DNA from: Heracleum sosnowskyi | Lineage: Eukaryota; Streptophyta; Magnoliopsida; Apiales; Apiaceae | Direction of reading: 5' to 3' | DNA length: 64,000 bases | Assembly: GCA_030848705.1 (NCBI GenBank) | Contig: CM061244.1 | Coordinates: 112,331,111-112,395,110, forward strand | Shown here: positions 1 to 10,027 of the stretch, piece by piece | Position numbering within the stretch: position 1 is the stretch's first letter | Layout of the letters: the number at the start of each line of letters is the position of its first letter | The notes under the pieces: generated by a model | Seen by the model: the letters and a program-made list of their open reading frames with translations, nothing else | The model's database searches: none | Told to the model about the DNA's origin: nothing | Translations under genes and position numbers: made by a program

Positions 1-71
1 AGTTACTTCTTGTAAAATTGGAAAGGATTGAGGGTTTCTATAAGGAAAATTCCCCTCCTTCAAGTGCCAAA
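1..71 (-). mobile_element. Inner edge of a Gypsy element running off the left side
   Basis: Read on the minus strand, the sequence just inside the LTR at 72 starts TTTGGCACTTGAAGG. At the matching place of the related LTR at 24183 the minus strand starts TTTGGCGCTAGAA. Both look like primer-binding sites (TGGC-G/A-CT-A/T-GAA), so 72-2041 appears to be the 5' LTR of an element that continues to the left. That this is a primer-binding site is inferred from the shared position and pattern; the matching tRNA was not identified. Confidence 0.5.
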
Positions 72-363
72 TGATAATGCTCCTTACTCCACTCTACCGC
101 ACTTGTCCCTCTTCCGGCAATGCTTGGTCGGGGATGTGGTGTAGCTGTCGGAAGGGAGTCTGCAAAACAATGCCTGACCGGGGGTGCTGGCCGTCAAGCA
201 CCTCCGGCGTGAGAGTAAGTAACTTGGTGGTGGAGAATAACAAGAAACAATATCAGAAAATATACTTCCGGTGACTGAGTTTTAGAGAGCGTTTTGTGAA
301 ATGTGAGAGTGAATGTGTGTGAATGTAAAAACTAGAACCCCTGCATATGTGAGGCTGCTTGAG

Positions 364-371
364 TATTTATA
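364..371 (-). promoter_or_regulatory. Minus-strand TATA box of the LTR
   Basis: TATAAATA on the minus strand, followed by ACTC. Its position near the end of the LTR fits the normal genomic-RNA promoter of a minus-oriented element. The same site in the right LTR (about 24472-24484) has changed to TTTAAATA. Confidence 0.5.
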
Positions 372-617
372 AGGTTTAGTGTTACCTTCCCTTGTCCCCT
401 GGTCCGGAAGGATGCTCCCTTCCTTGTGACAGGTGTGAGTTGACGTAAGAGTGTTGGAGAAGGGAGCAGCTTTTGCCCAAGAGGTGGAAGGTGCTGGAGG
501 AAGGAACTATCTTTGGTTCGGAAGAGAAAGTATTGCCTTCACTTATTTTCCTTAGTCCACTTTGATGTGACAAGTTGTCCATTGAATATTTCCGGGACGT
601 AGTCGTACCGGGCAGGC

Positions 618-865
618 AAAGAGACTTCTTCCGGGCAAAGAGACTTCTTCCGGGCTAAGAGACTTCTTCCGGGCGATGAGACTTCTTCCGGGCCAGTGAG
701 ACTTCTTCCGGGCAAATAGACTACTTCTGGGCTAAGAGACTTCTTCCGGGCTAAGAGACTTCTTCCGGGCAAAGAGACTATTTCCGGGCTAAGAGACTTC
801 TTCCGGGCAAAGAGACTTCTTCCGGGCAAAGAGACTTCTTCCGGGCTAAGAGACTTCTTCCGGGA
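618..865. repeat. 19-bp tandem array in LTR U3, 13 units
   Basis: Thirteen consecutive units of the pattern NNNGAGACTTCTTCCGGGC, one of them 20 bp long. The first bases vary (AAA, TAA, GAT, CAGT), and the sixth and ninth units carry internal changes. The related array in the right LTR has 16 units. It lies between two TATA boxes that face away from each other, a position that suits an enhancer. The repeat has a long open frame on the minus strand, a by-product of the repeat rather than a gene. Confidence 0.9.
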
Positions 866-995
866 GGGTATTAACATTTCCCCCCACTCCTTCGACTTAC
901 TTTAGTGGGTTGGAGGAGTAAATGCATACCATTGATGGGATTCTTGAGATTAATGACTTCAACGGCTCTTTTACAACGTCTAGCTGGTGAGGCCC

Positions 996-1003
996 TATAA
1001 ATA
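996..1003 (+). promoter_or_regulatory. Plus-strand TATA box inside the LTR
   Basis: TATAAATA about 90 bp upstream of the ATG of the GRF zinc-finger ORF at 1093. It is conserved in the right LTR at 25164-25171. It faces opposite to the element's own promoter. Function as a promoter is inferred from spacing. Confidence 0.45.
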
Positions 1004-1092
1004 CCTGTGTTGTATCAAAGTGCTTGATTGTCTTGCTTTCTTGAAATCTTTTGTCTCTTCTTTCCTTTGTGCAGGTCTTGAAAGGTTCCCTC

Positions 1093-1284
1093 ATGGAAGG
1101 TAGGAGAATTACTTGTTATTGTGACATGTCGGTGGTCATAAAGACCGTATGGGCTGGGAACAATGCTGGTCGGAGATTTGAGCGTTGTGCAACTAGGGAA
1201 TGTTACTATGACATTTGGATTGATGAGCCTCTTGGTGCTCGGGCTTGTGATGCTATTGAAGAGCTAGTCCGTGATAAAAACTAG
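1093..1284 (+). pseudogene. GRF-type zinc-finger ORF in the LTR, truncated copy
   Basis: This is the left-LTR copy of the ORF intact at 25261-25593. The reading frame starts with ATG and encodes the GRF-type core: CYC near residues 8-10, then NAGRRFERC and CYYDIWIDEP. A TAG at 1282-1284 replaces the CAG of the right copy (a C-to-T change), leaving 63 codons. The lost part is the predicted helical tail. GRF zinc fingers are known as single-stranded DNA-binding modules; in this setting the function is unknown. Confidence 0.6.
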
Positions 1285-2041
1285 CTGCCTCGCTTCTACA
1301 TGAACAAGATTGACCGCTTGAGGGATTGGGAGATGGCCCATCGTGAAGCTGTGTTGATGAAGTTGCAAGAGCTGAAGGGTGAGGTAGACCGCGAGGAGAC
1401 CGATTATGAAGATGTCTCTGCTTTGTTTAGTGTTCTTACTTTTTATTTGATATTGTACTAAGATATTGACGGACTTGTCCTTCATTGATCTTCTTTGTCC
1501 TGTAACCTTTTTCAATGAATGAAATGTGTTTGTTTCTTGTTTGTTCTATTTTTGTTGTTTTGTCTCGTGTTGCCCCCGGGCCATTGCTGGCGGGTAGTGG
1601 CCGCTAGCAATGACCTCAGAATGAAATTTTTCTATGTGTTTAGAGGAAGGAAAGGAAATTTTCTTGGAAGGGAGGAGTTTTTGGTGCCCCCCCCCCCCCC
1701 CCCCCGAAATTTTTACCAAGGAGTTTTTGGTGGAAATTTGTATGAGTAGTCGGGGGAGGGCAAAATACTGTCTGGGGAGGAAAGAATTTTTTGTGCCCCC
1801 CTGAAATTTTTACCAAGGAATTTTTTGTGGAAATTTGTATAAGTAGTTGGAGGAGGGCAAAACACTGTCTGGGGAGGAAGGAATTTTTTGGTGCCCCCTG
1901 AATTTTTGCTTAGGAATTTTTGATGCCCCCTGGAATCGGTAGTGAGTAGCAATAATTTTAATAATAAAATTTGAGATTTTAGTAAGATGTTTAAAAAATA
2001 AGGAATCAGAAAGATAATGTTGCACATGAGTTATGATGACA

Positions 2042-2850
2042 ATATTTTTTATTTAATTATCGAAGTCGTGTGAGCCGCAATTTATCGTGTATGTTGGAAT
2101 AAATCCGACAGGAGAGTGTAATTATTTGTCTGGGTTTAGTTTATAGCTGCACGTGAAGGTGCAAAAGTTTCTGTTTGAATTTAAAGCATTGAAAATTGGA
2201 ATGTAACGAAAAAATAATAATCAGGGTACTGGCTTTTAACTTGGTTTGGGACTAGTGTAGTAAGAGTTGACAAGTAAAGAAGCTACTGAATTTTTTAGTA
2301 TAAAAGGTGTACGCTATTTGATGTGTGTGCAGTGGTGAGGTACAATAAAATCTATACTAAAAGATTGTTGTGGGTTCAAAAGTATGTGTTTGAAATTCCT
2401 GAAGTACGGTAATGGTACTGAACAACCTTTACTACTATAATATAATATACAAAGGTGGTGAAGCTGTCCTCTAAATAGTGGTAAAGGTGGTGGGCCTACA
2501 GAGGGGTATGGCCAAAACCGTGGGCTCTTAATCCTACCCAAACGTGGGTTTGTCTTTGGCAGGGATATATTTATGTGTCTCTGTGATAAAAAGAAAAACA
2601 TGTGACTTTGTAAACCGTCTTTCCACATCTTTGACTGGCAACAAACAGATGGTGGAGACTGAGTGGCTGATGGGTGTAGACTCGAAATAAAACGTCAAAA
2701 ACAAACGGCCAAATCGTGAATCTCTTCTCGACTATCAGGTAGCTATCTGCTCTTTTAATTTTATCTCATAACTGTAAAAAGTATGATTGTCTCCATGCAT
2801 ACCCATATCACTACAACTATATGTGTTTGTATGGTTGGTTTTCATGCGTT
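2042..2850. other. Unassigned sequence between LTR and Copia fragment
   Basis: No ORF with recognisable domains and no repeat shared with the rest of the window was seen. The start is AT-rich, and 2450-2640 is less so. If 72-2041 were the 3' LTR of the Tat-type element to the right, a polypurine tract would be expected directly after 2041 on the minus strand. The sequence there (AAATAAAAAATAT read on the minus strand) is not a convincing one. The right limit is approximate: the Copia gag similarity fades near 2850. Confidence 0.4.
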
Positions 2851-3712
2851 GAAGCTTAGAGTAGTCATCATCAGTGTTTGATGACTCACTTTCAGAGTTT
2901 ATGACCAAAGCCTTTCCCTTAGCTTTCTTCTTTGATGTCTCTTTCTTAAGAAGCTTTTCTTCAACTTTAAGAGCAACAGATTTTGTCTTCTTACCAGATC
3001 TTTTGTTTCTTTGTTCTATCTCAAGTTCATGAGTTTTAAGCAACCCATAGATTTCATCAAGTTCTGTATCTGCAAGCTCATAATTATCTCTTATTGTTGT
3101 TGTCTTTAAATCCCATCTTTCAGGTAGAGATAGAAGGAACTTGAGATTAGATTCTTCAGGATCATATTCTTTATCAACCAGAGATAAATCATTCAACAAT
3201 TTACAGAATCTGTCATATGCCTCAGTCAAAGTTTCATCAGGTCTCGAGTCAAAGTGTTCATACTCCTGTGTAAGTATCGTTTTCCTGTTCTTCTTTATAG
3301 CACTTGTTCCTTGACATCTGACTTCTAAAGCATCCCAAATTTCTTTGGCAGTTTTGCAGCCAATAACTCTGTTAGACATGACATTATCTAAGGCACTATG
3401 GAGAAGATGTCTAACTTTTGCATCCTTTGCAATTGATGAGATGTCTTCAGGAGTCAAATCTTTCTTTTCCTTTGGAACAGTCTTTTGTTCTTGACCAGCA
3501 ACAACAGGAGACAGTTTAGTTGGCTTATGAGGACCATCATTGATTCTATCAAGGTATTCTGGATCTGTGGCTTCCAGAAACATGGTCATCTTTACCTTCC
3601 ATATTGGATATTCCGTTGGTCTGAGAATTGGAACCCTAATCGTCTCGTATCGACTCACAGAAGTTGGTTGAACCTTTTCGGGATTAGAACCTGCTTGGAT
3701 ATTTTCAGCCAT
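2735..3712 (-). pseudogene. Copia gag fragment (UBN2-like)
   Basis: The 325-codon frame starts with ATG just inside the LTR. Residues about 20-250 match the gag of the two SIRE copies, with motifs such as EYPIWKVKMTMFLEATDPEYL, SNRVIGCKTAKEIWD and DETLTEAYDRF; the family is the plant Copia gag often called UBN2. A lysine-rich stretch follows at about 240-270. The C-terminal part (after about residue 285) no longer resembles the SIRE gags, and no CCHC zinc knuckle is present, so the ORF appears to run past a breakpoint near 2850 into unrelated sequence. As a Gag it would lack its nucleocapsid region. Confidence 0.75.
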
Positions 3713-4273
3713 GATTATACTTGTGTTTGGATCAAGATAAACTGTATATATTCAACAGCCTAGGCTCTGATACCAATTGTTAGGCCGAATACACAATATA
3801 TAATCAAGTATATGTATGAGAATAACAAAAAGAACACTGTTTATGAATAATAAACTATATGGAATTAATAACTCCTCTCTCAGTGATGTAAAATATCACA
3901 GAGAGCTGCTAGGTTACAAGAATAATCTTTCACGTATTCGCATCCCTTTTAGGGTTAACCTATCTGTGTTTATATAGTACACAGCTACGTACAATCTTCT
4001 AATTGATATTCCTATAAATCAGCTATACAATTAATATCAATCTAGAATTGCTTCTGTCTTCTGTTCCGTTTCCTTAGCCATCTCGATATCTCTTTGCTTC
4101 TTTCCATCTTCAAAGAATATCGCTTCTAGAATCTTTATTGTGTATAACACCGACAGCTAAGCAAACTCTGACTGTCAGAGTTTAACAAACTCTGACCAGT
4201 CTTCCAGCTAAACTCTGATAGTATCCTGATACTTTAAACACTGATAAATAAACATCAGCAATTATATCTAACA
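2850..4273 (-). mobile_element. Truncated SIRE-like Copia: 5' LTR plus part of gag
   Basis: A minus-strand Copia fragment consisting of one LTR (3778-4273), a primer-binding site just inside it (TGGTATCAGAGC on the minus strand, about 3763-3775), and most of a gag ORF. Protease, integrase, RT and the second LTR are missing. Its LTR shares a TATATAAACACAG-type promoter stretch with the two larger SIRE copies, and its gag is clearly related to theirs. It is joined on the right to the antisense ORF of the Tat-type element, so it inserted into that ORF. The missing half and the missing Tat 3' LTR point to a deletion at its left end. Confidence 0.75.
3778..4273 (-). repeat. LTR of truncated Copia (496 bp)
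   Basis: Bounded by TGTTAGGCC and ATATCTAACA, with a TG...CA terminus. The primer-binding site for initiator tRNA-Met lies directly inside. A minus-strand TATATAAACACAG promoter motif lies near 3965-3980. The next five bases (GTATC, 4274-4278) would be the target duplication, but no partner is visible on the left. Confidence 0.8.
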
Positions 4274-4283
4274 GTATCCACCA

Positions 4284-5872
4284 GTGTCAATGGACATGCC
4301 CGAGCTTGCATGGGGTAAAGATAGAAAGAAGATTGAAGAGCTCTTAAAGAGTGGACCCCCTAAGCCCGAACATTTAAATAAACAGGGCGATGACGATGAT
4401 GCCGATATAGAGGATGAGGAGGTAGAGGGTGTTGATGCGGAGTTGGATGAGGAGGTGTTTGAGCTGAGACTTGGTGATCATAAGAGAGTCCCGGTTGATG
4501 TTGGCGATGGTGTAGATTTGATTGGGTCTTGTCCGGGGCATGTAGGAACAAATACTAGTGAACCGGCGAAACATCAGGAAAATGTGACCACAGAGGCGTG
4601 GGTGGAAGGAGATAATCCTGTCAACTTACATACGGTGTTTGCTGATTGTTTTTTGATGAATATTGATTTCTTTGTGGGGGTACTTGATGGAGGGAGTGTT
4701 GCCCCCGCAGGGGAGACTTTAGTGGCGGATAATGAGGAGCCATTGATGAGCCCTGGTATGTTGTCTTATTCTTACCTCTTGTCTACTTTGTTTCTTCCTT
4801 ATTTGTCTTGGACATGTTCACCATATTTTATGATGTAGGTGTGCCCGGTGAGAGAGGAAAGGATGTTGAGGAAGGAGATAATCTTGGTCGTGTAGAGGGG
4901 GCTATCGGTGAGGGCGTCGGTGGAGTTAGGTGTGCACTGAGAGCCCGTCCGAAGACATTAGTTTCTTGCTCCCGACTTGGCATGACGCGGAGGTCCGGCT
5001 CACAGCGGGTGGTAGACTCCACTTTTGATTATGATGCGTCCTCTGATGATGAGATTGTAGATCCCTCTACTGGTGTGCAAAGGAAGGGAGTAGGATACTT
5101 GTTTCCTACAGCTCCCAAGGTGGTTTTATCCGAGATGCTTACCCCTGATGATCGTGGGAAACTCGCGAAGGCGACGAAAAAGAAGACGATTATAAGGTTT
5201 GAGAAGCATTACGCTCGGGTAAGTGACGTTCTTTGTTGTAGCTTTCTGTTCTATTTGTCTATACTTGTGATGTCTCAGTCTTCATGTTTTCATTTGTGTT
5301 ATTCTAACCAATTTCCTTGGTTTGATGTCCTGTTGTAGGTTGGCGGTTATGGCGCCGGGTTGGTGAACGAGCTTTTATGTGAGGAAAAAAGGCGGAAGAT
5401 GGCAGAGAGGCAAGTGAAAACCCAGAGACAAGAGAATAGTGTCCTGATAGCTGACATGGATCTTTTACAAGAGGAAGCTGAAGAAGGCTTCGCTGCTGAC
5501 AGGAAATGCTTGGAAGATCAAGTGAGAGAGGCTGTGGATGATGCCAACCGTGCGAAGGAGAAGTTGGAGGTGTTAGATGAGCGATTGGCTGCCATGCCAT
5601 CTGCAGCAGATGTTGTTCGAGACTATAAAGCTTCTCCGGCGTACAAGAAAGATTGTGATGATGTTGTTGCAGCCTTCCGAACGACTAGTGTCTTTAGGGA
5701 GATAGTTGGTGCTGAGAGCCAGAAGATAGCTCCACTTATCGTTGCTTGTTCCCGAGAGTTTTTCAGGGATGATCTCAGAAGGTCAAAAGATGACTTCGAT
5801 GTTTTCTTTGTGGAGTGGATGAAAGTCTGGAGGGAGGCTTATGCTCGTAGGAGGACACATCCGCCACCGTGA
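4284..5872 (+). CDS. Antisense spliced ORF of the Tat element (5'-truncated)
   Basis: Three exons on the plus strand, opposite to gag-pol: 4284-4755, 4839-5218 and 5339-5872. Introns at 4756-4838 (GTATGT...TAG) and 5219-5338 (GTAAGT...TAG) keep the frame, giving about 461 codons. The open frame extends upstream to the Copia LTR end at 4273, so the true N-terminus was cut off by that insertion and the start shown is only the first usable codon. Exon 1 is very acidic (runs of D and E near residues 35-60). Exon 3 encodes a long predicted coiled coil (about residues 290-365), then a compact region containing DVVRDYKASPAYKKD. It resembles plant proteins annotated as putative gypsy-type transposon proteins; the function is unknown. 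Confidence 0.65.
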
Positions 5873-6435
5873 TATGCTCTTTCTTCTGATTAGTTAGTGT
5901 ATTATGACTTAGTGTTCTCTCATGTTAGAATGCTCTTGTACTTGTACTTTTTTTTTGTAGTTGTATCATGTTTAAACTATTTTATGATATTGGAGTTTCT
6001 TTTCCGCATCCTTCTTTTGTCTACATAAAACTTGTAATAATAATTAGGTAATATATTGCACTTAATTGTTTCTGAAGTATTGTTACTTGTGTCTAGGATA
6101 AGTTATTTGTTTCTGTGGCGGTTTCGTCCGCCTTGTGTCTGTATAAAATTCATGTGATAACATAATTCACTAAATTTTGTCTGAGATAATTGTGTCTGAG
6201 GTGTTGCAATTGTGTCTGAGGTACTTTCTCCGCTTTGTGTCCGAAAGGCTGTGACTTGTGTTTGAGATAATTTAAATGTGTAACATATTGTGCTTGGAAA
6301 GAGGAAATTTCATTCATGAAAGACGGGTACATGAGCATTTGATTGAAAAGTACTAAAAACATAGATAATGTGTTATGGAGGCTTATAGAATTACGCCTTC
6401 AACACTTCTTTGTAGTGATAGAGGACAAACAACCC
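5873..6435. other. Convergent 3' region between antisense ORF and pol
   Basis: Non-coding space between the end of the plus-strand ORF and the end of integrase on the minus strand. From about 6060 to 6280 it holds several loose copies of a TTGTGTCTGAG-like motif. It probably carries the polyadenylation region of the antisense transcript. No gene was seen. Confidence 0.5.
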
Positions 6436-7869
6436 TTAGGTATAATACTTTCGCAACTTGTCTCCATGCCAAGTGTTGTTTACTTCGGTTCCATCCAACC
6501 TTTCCAATTTGTATGACCCTGGGTGTAGCACTTGTTTCACCTTGTATGGACCTTCCCATTTAGGCATGAGTTTTCCCGTATGACGCGGGTCAGAGGCCTC
6601 CGTTGCCCGCAACACCAAATCTCCTTCTTAAAATTTTCGGATCCTTGTCTTCTTGGCAAAGTATTCCTTAGTTTTTTCTTTATATGTATCCATTCTTTGC
6701 ACCGCAACATCTCTGACTTCATCAAGGAGTTCGATGTTGTCACGGAGGCCCTCCGTGTTAGCTTCTTCATCAAAGTTTAAGACTCTGTAGGAGGGTGAGC
6801 CTACTTCTACTGGGAGAAGGGCTTCACTACCGAAGGCTAGTTTGTAGGGGGTTTCCTTAGTACTGCTTCTAGCTGATGTTCGGTAAGCCCACAACACATT
6901 AGGAAGTTCCTCAGGCCATTTCTTCTTGGATGTCTGGAGCCTTTTCTCAAGGCCTCGCACGATAGTGCGGTTTGTGACTTCCACTTGCCCGTTGCTTTGA
7001 GGGTGGCACACCGAAGCTTTCTTATGTTTCACCCCTCTTTCTGAAAGAAATTTCACAAACTTTGATCAAACAAATTGGGTTCCATTGTCTGACACCATTA
7101 TCCTTGGGATTCCTAACCTTGTGACTATGTTTTCATTGACAAATTTTATAGCATCCTCCTGGGTGATATTCCTTAGAGCCTTAGCTTCAACCCGCTTAGT
7201 CATGTAATCAATTGCTACCATCACATACTGCAATTCATTCTTAGCTTTTGGGAAAGGTCCCATGATATCTATTCCCCACATGGCAAAGGGAATGGGGGAT
7301 AAGATGGAAGAAGGCAAGGCAGGTGCTTGTTTAGGAACATTGCTGAAGAGCTGGCATTGTGTACACTTCTTAACGAAAGCCTGACAATCCTTAGCCAAAG
7401 TAGGCCAAAAGTATCCTTGTCGTAGAATTTTGTGAGCTAGAGCTTTTCCTCCCATATGATCTCCACATATCCCCTCGTGAACCTCTCTCATGCAATACAA
7501 GGCCTCGTCAGGGTCGACGCATTTTAGGATAGGAGAATCAAAAGTTCTTTTGTAGAGGGTGTCATTTTGAATAAAGTATTTGGTAGCTTGAGAGCGGAGT
7601 TGTTTGGCCTTGGTAGAGTCTTCTGGTAGAATTCCATCTTTCAAGTAGTCGATGATGGGTGTCATCCAAGTCGAGTCTTCCATGCCAATTTCCATGATTT
7701 GTTGTCCCTCAATTGCTGGCACTTTTAGTTCTTCAAAATAGACGGAACCATCTAGGTGATCCTTTTCAGATTCTACAAGCTTGGAAAGCAAGTCTGCAAT
7801 AGTATTGTCCTCTCTATCCACTTGAACAAGTGTGTGGCTGGAAAAGAGAGAGAGAAGGGATTTAACCAA
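6436..7869 (-). pseudogene. Tat Gypsy integrase
   Basis: The three pieces run in order 7869-7066, 7056-6628 and 6618-6436. The first holds the tail of RNase H, the zinc-binding HHCC module (HEGICGDHMGG, then CTQCQ) and the first two catalytic aspartates (GIDIMG and VSDNGTQF). The second holds the catalytic glutamate (NGQVEVTNR). The third is the C-terminal chromatin/DNA-binding tail with KWEGPYKV. All DDE residues are present. A TGA near 7066 and a TAA near 6628, the latter probably from CAA, break the frame. No chromodomain was seen, as expected for the Tat lineage. Confidence 0.9.
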
Positions 7870-7968
7870 AGCTTGGTACTTGGTGAGAATGATGTCTTTT
7901 GTAGCATAATCCCCAGTGGTTCGCCTTACTACAATTTGGGAATCACTGAAAATGGAGAGGTGTTGGAC

Positions 7969-8501
7969 TTAGAGACTGCGTGCCAAGTTGAGACCTGCAA
8001 TGAGTGCTTCATACTCAGCTTGATTATTGGTAGCCTTGAAAGTGAATCTTATGGCTTGCATCACTTGGAACCCTTCGGGGCTAATCAAGATAAGTCCTGC
8101 TCCACTCCTTGCCGAGGTGGAAGATCCATCTACAAAAAGTTTCCATGTCGGGTTTAGAGGAGGGAAAAGCTCTTTGGCGGGTGAACTGTCCTCAAGAGAG
8201 GGCATCTTTTCTTTGTTACCAAATGAACATTCTACAATGAAATCTGAAAGAGCTTGAGCCTTGATTGCCTTCCTTGGCTCATAAGAGATAGAGAATTGAC
8301 TTAACTCCACAGCCCAATTAATCAATCGTCCTGAAAGATCTGGCTTGTGTAGAAGCTTTTTCAAAGGGTGATTGGTGACAACCTTGATCTCTCTCCCTTG
8401 GAAGTAATGCCTTAGTTTTCTGCTTGCCGTGACAAGGGCATAAGCAAACTTCTCTACAGGGGGTAACGAGTTTCCGCATCCTTCAATACTTGACTAACAT
8501 A
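7969..8501 (-). pseudogene. Tat Gypsy RNase H pair
   Basis: The segment after RT reads through the end of the retroviral-type RNase H (YALVTASRKLRHYFQG-like sequence near 8450-8360) and then into a second, archaeal-type RNase H with FVDGSSTSARSGAG and NNQAEYEALIAGL. Two RNase H domains in a row is a hallmark of Tat-lineage elements. A frameshift lies between 8502 and 8364, and a stop at about 7969 cuts the second domain, whose tail continues into 7869. Confidence 0.8.
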
Positions 8502-9677
8502 TTAGATGGGTTTTTGCCCTTCATCATCTTCTTTAATCAAGACGGCTCCCACCGCCGCATTTGATGCCGACAAATAAATGGACAATGGCTCGGATGGAGC
8601 GGTTGTTGCTAGCAAAGGTGGAGATGAGAGATATGCCTTCAACTCATCAAAAGCGATTTGACATTCGGGAGTCCACTTGATAGTCTTTGTAGTTGTTGCT
8701 CCCCTTAGAGTATCAAAGAAAGGTAGACATCTCTCTGCCAATTTTGATATGAATCTTCTCAAAGCGGCCAACCTTCCTGTCAGTCTTTGAACATCACGAA
8801 TTGTCTTGGGAGGGTGCATGTCCAATATTGCTTGAATTTTCTCTGGATTAGCCTCTATTCCTCTTTGACTCACCAAGAAACCTAAGAACTTTCCTGCCTC
8901 CAAGGCAAATGTACACTTGTCCGGATTGAGCTTCGTGTTATGTGCTTGTAACTTCTTGAAACATTCCTTCAAATCTGCAAGGTGAGTGTTTAATAACAAA
9001 GATTTAACAATCATATCATCAACATATACCTCCATGTTTCTACCAAGTTGCCCAGCAAAGATTTTATTCATCATCCTTTGATATGTTGCTCCAGCATTGA
9101 TAAGGCCGAAAGGCATGACCTTGTAACAATAAACCCCTCGATGTATGATGAAAGATGTTTTCTCTCTATCTTCTGGTGCTAACTTGATTTGATTATATCC
9201 CGAAAAGACATCCATAAAACTTAGCATTAGGTGACCCGCAGTGGCATCAATTAGTTGATCAATGCTTGGAAGAGGGTAAGGATCCTTTGGGCATGCAGCA
9301 TTAAGATCAGTGTAGTCGACGCACACCCTCCATTTGCCATTATCTTTTTTTACCAAAATCACATTAGCTACCCATTCCGGGTAAGTAACTTCACAAATGA
9401 GATCAGCATCTAGCATTTTGTCTATCTCTTCATCAACTGCTTTCTGCCTATCTGGAGCAACATTCCTTCTCTTTTGCATTTTTGGGATGGCATCTTTGTG
9501 AACATTCAATTTATGCATGGCTACAGACTCATCAAGTCCAGGCATCTCCTTCGGGCTCCAAGCAAAAATGTCGGCATACTCTCGCAATAATTTTATCAAT
9601 CCTTCCTTGAATACCGAGTCGAGACCGACACCAATGCTAATTCTCTTTGTCCCGTCTCCGGGTACCAGTTCGATCTT
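8502..9677 (-). pseudogene. Tat Gypsy reverse transcriptase
   Basis: A Gypsy RT with motifs in the expected order: WRVCVDYTDLNAACPKD, YPLPSIDQLID, the VMPFGLINAGATYQ block, and the catalytic YVDDMIVK near residue 185 of the open segment. The connection domain and the start of RNase H follow (IKWTPECQIAFDELK). An in-frame TAA at 9675-9677, probably once CAA, separates it from the sequence leading from protease. The frame closes at 8502 after KPI, where RNase H should continue. Catalytic aspartates are intact. Confidence 0.92.
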
Positions 9678-10022
9678 TTATGTTTCTACCGCGTGTGTCA
9701 CAATGGGCACTTCATCTTTCTGCAAACATTTTCTCAAGTTGGCATCCATTCGTTGCTCTAGTTCTTCCATGTTCTGATCATTTGTGGCTTCCACTACTTG
9801 GACATCCCTTGTCCTCTTTCTTTGGTTTCGCTGGTGTTCAAGGTGCCTCTTCCTTTTTTCCCTTTTCCGCTGAGTTGTTCGCGCCCTTCTTAGGTTACTT
9901 GGGTCAGTCTGAGCAAGGTTGAGGGCGGAACCATAACAATACTTTGAAGCCTCTGTATCTCCTTTAATCTCTCCTATTCCTGCAATGGTGGGGAACTTCA
10001 TTTTTAGGTGGGTAGTAGAGGT
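9678..10022 (-). pseudogene. Protease-to-RT linker of the Tat polyprotein
   Basis: Continuation of the protease-containing polyprotein after the SIRE-1 insertion: MKFPTIAGIGEIKGD is typical of the sequence after plant Gypsy protease. A strongly basic and then acidic linker follows, ending in an in-frame stop. The other half lies at 21965-23564; the break is exactly at the target duplication TATGG. Confidence 0.8.
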
Positions 10023-10027
10023 TATGG

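Larger units (their letters stand above)
72..2041 (-). repeat. Tat-type Gypsy LTR, left copy (1970 bp)
   Basis: The segment starts TGATAATGC and ends TTATGATGACA, matching the copy at 24183-25985 (ends TTTTATGACA). It is about 170 bp longer because 1811-2029 is absent on the right. On the minus strand the TATA box at 364-371 lies about 290 bp from the LTR end, giving a long U3 of about 1.6 kb. The LTR also holds a 19-bp tandem array (618-865), a plus-strand TATA box (996-1003), a zinc-finger ORF on the plus strand, and a run of 19 C at 1687-1705. The 5-bp flanks do not match those of the right LTR (CCAAA against AGTCC), so the two are not a simple LTR pair of one insertion. Confidence 0.75.

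Noticed and set aside
71..274. Small plus-strand ORF at the LTR edge, also at 24182
   Set aside because: It lies in the R/U5 part of the minus-oriented LTR. It has no domain and is best explained as chance.
605..870. The 19-bp array as a CRISPR array
   Set aside because: There are no spacers: the units are directly adjacent, in a plant LTR promoter.
539..877. Long minus-strand ORF with repeated RSLSPEEVSLPG-like peptides (also 24493-25017)
   Set aside because: It is the translation of the 19-bp DNA tandem array in the LTR promoter region. The repeat has no stop in this frame, there is no conserved domain, and substitutions do not favour the frame.
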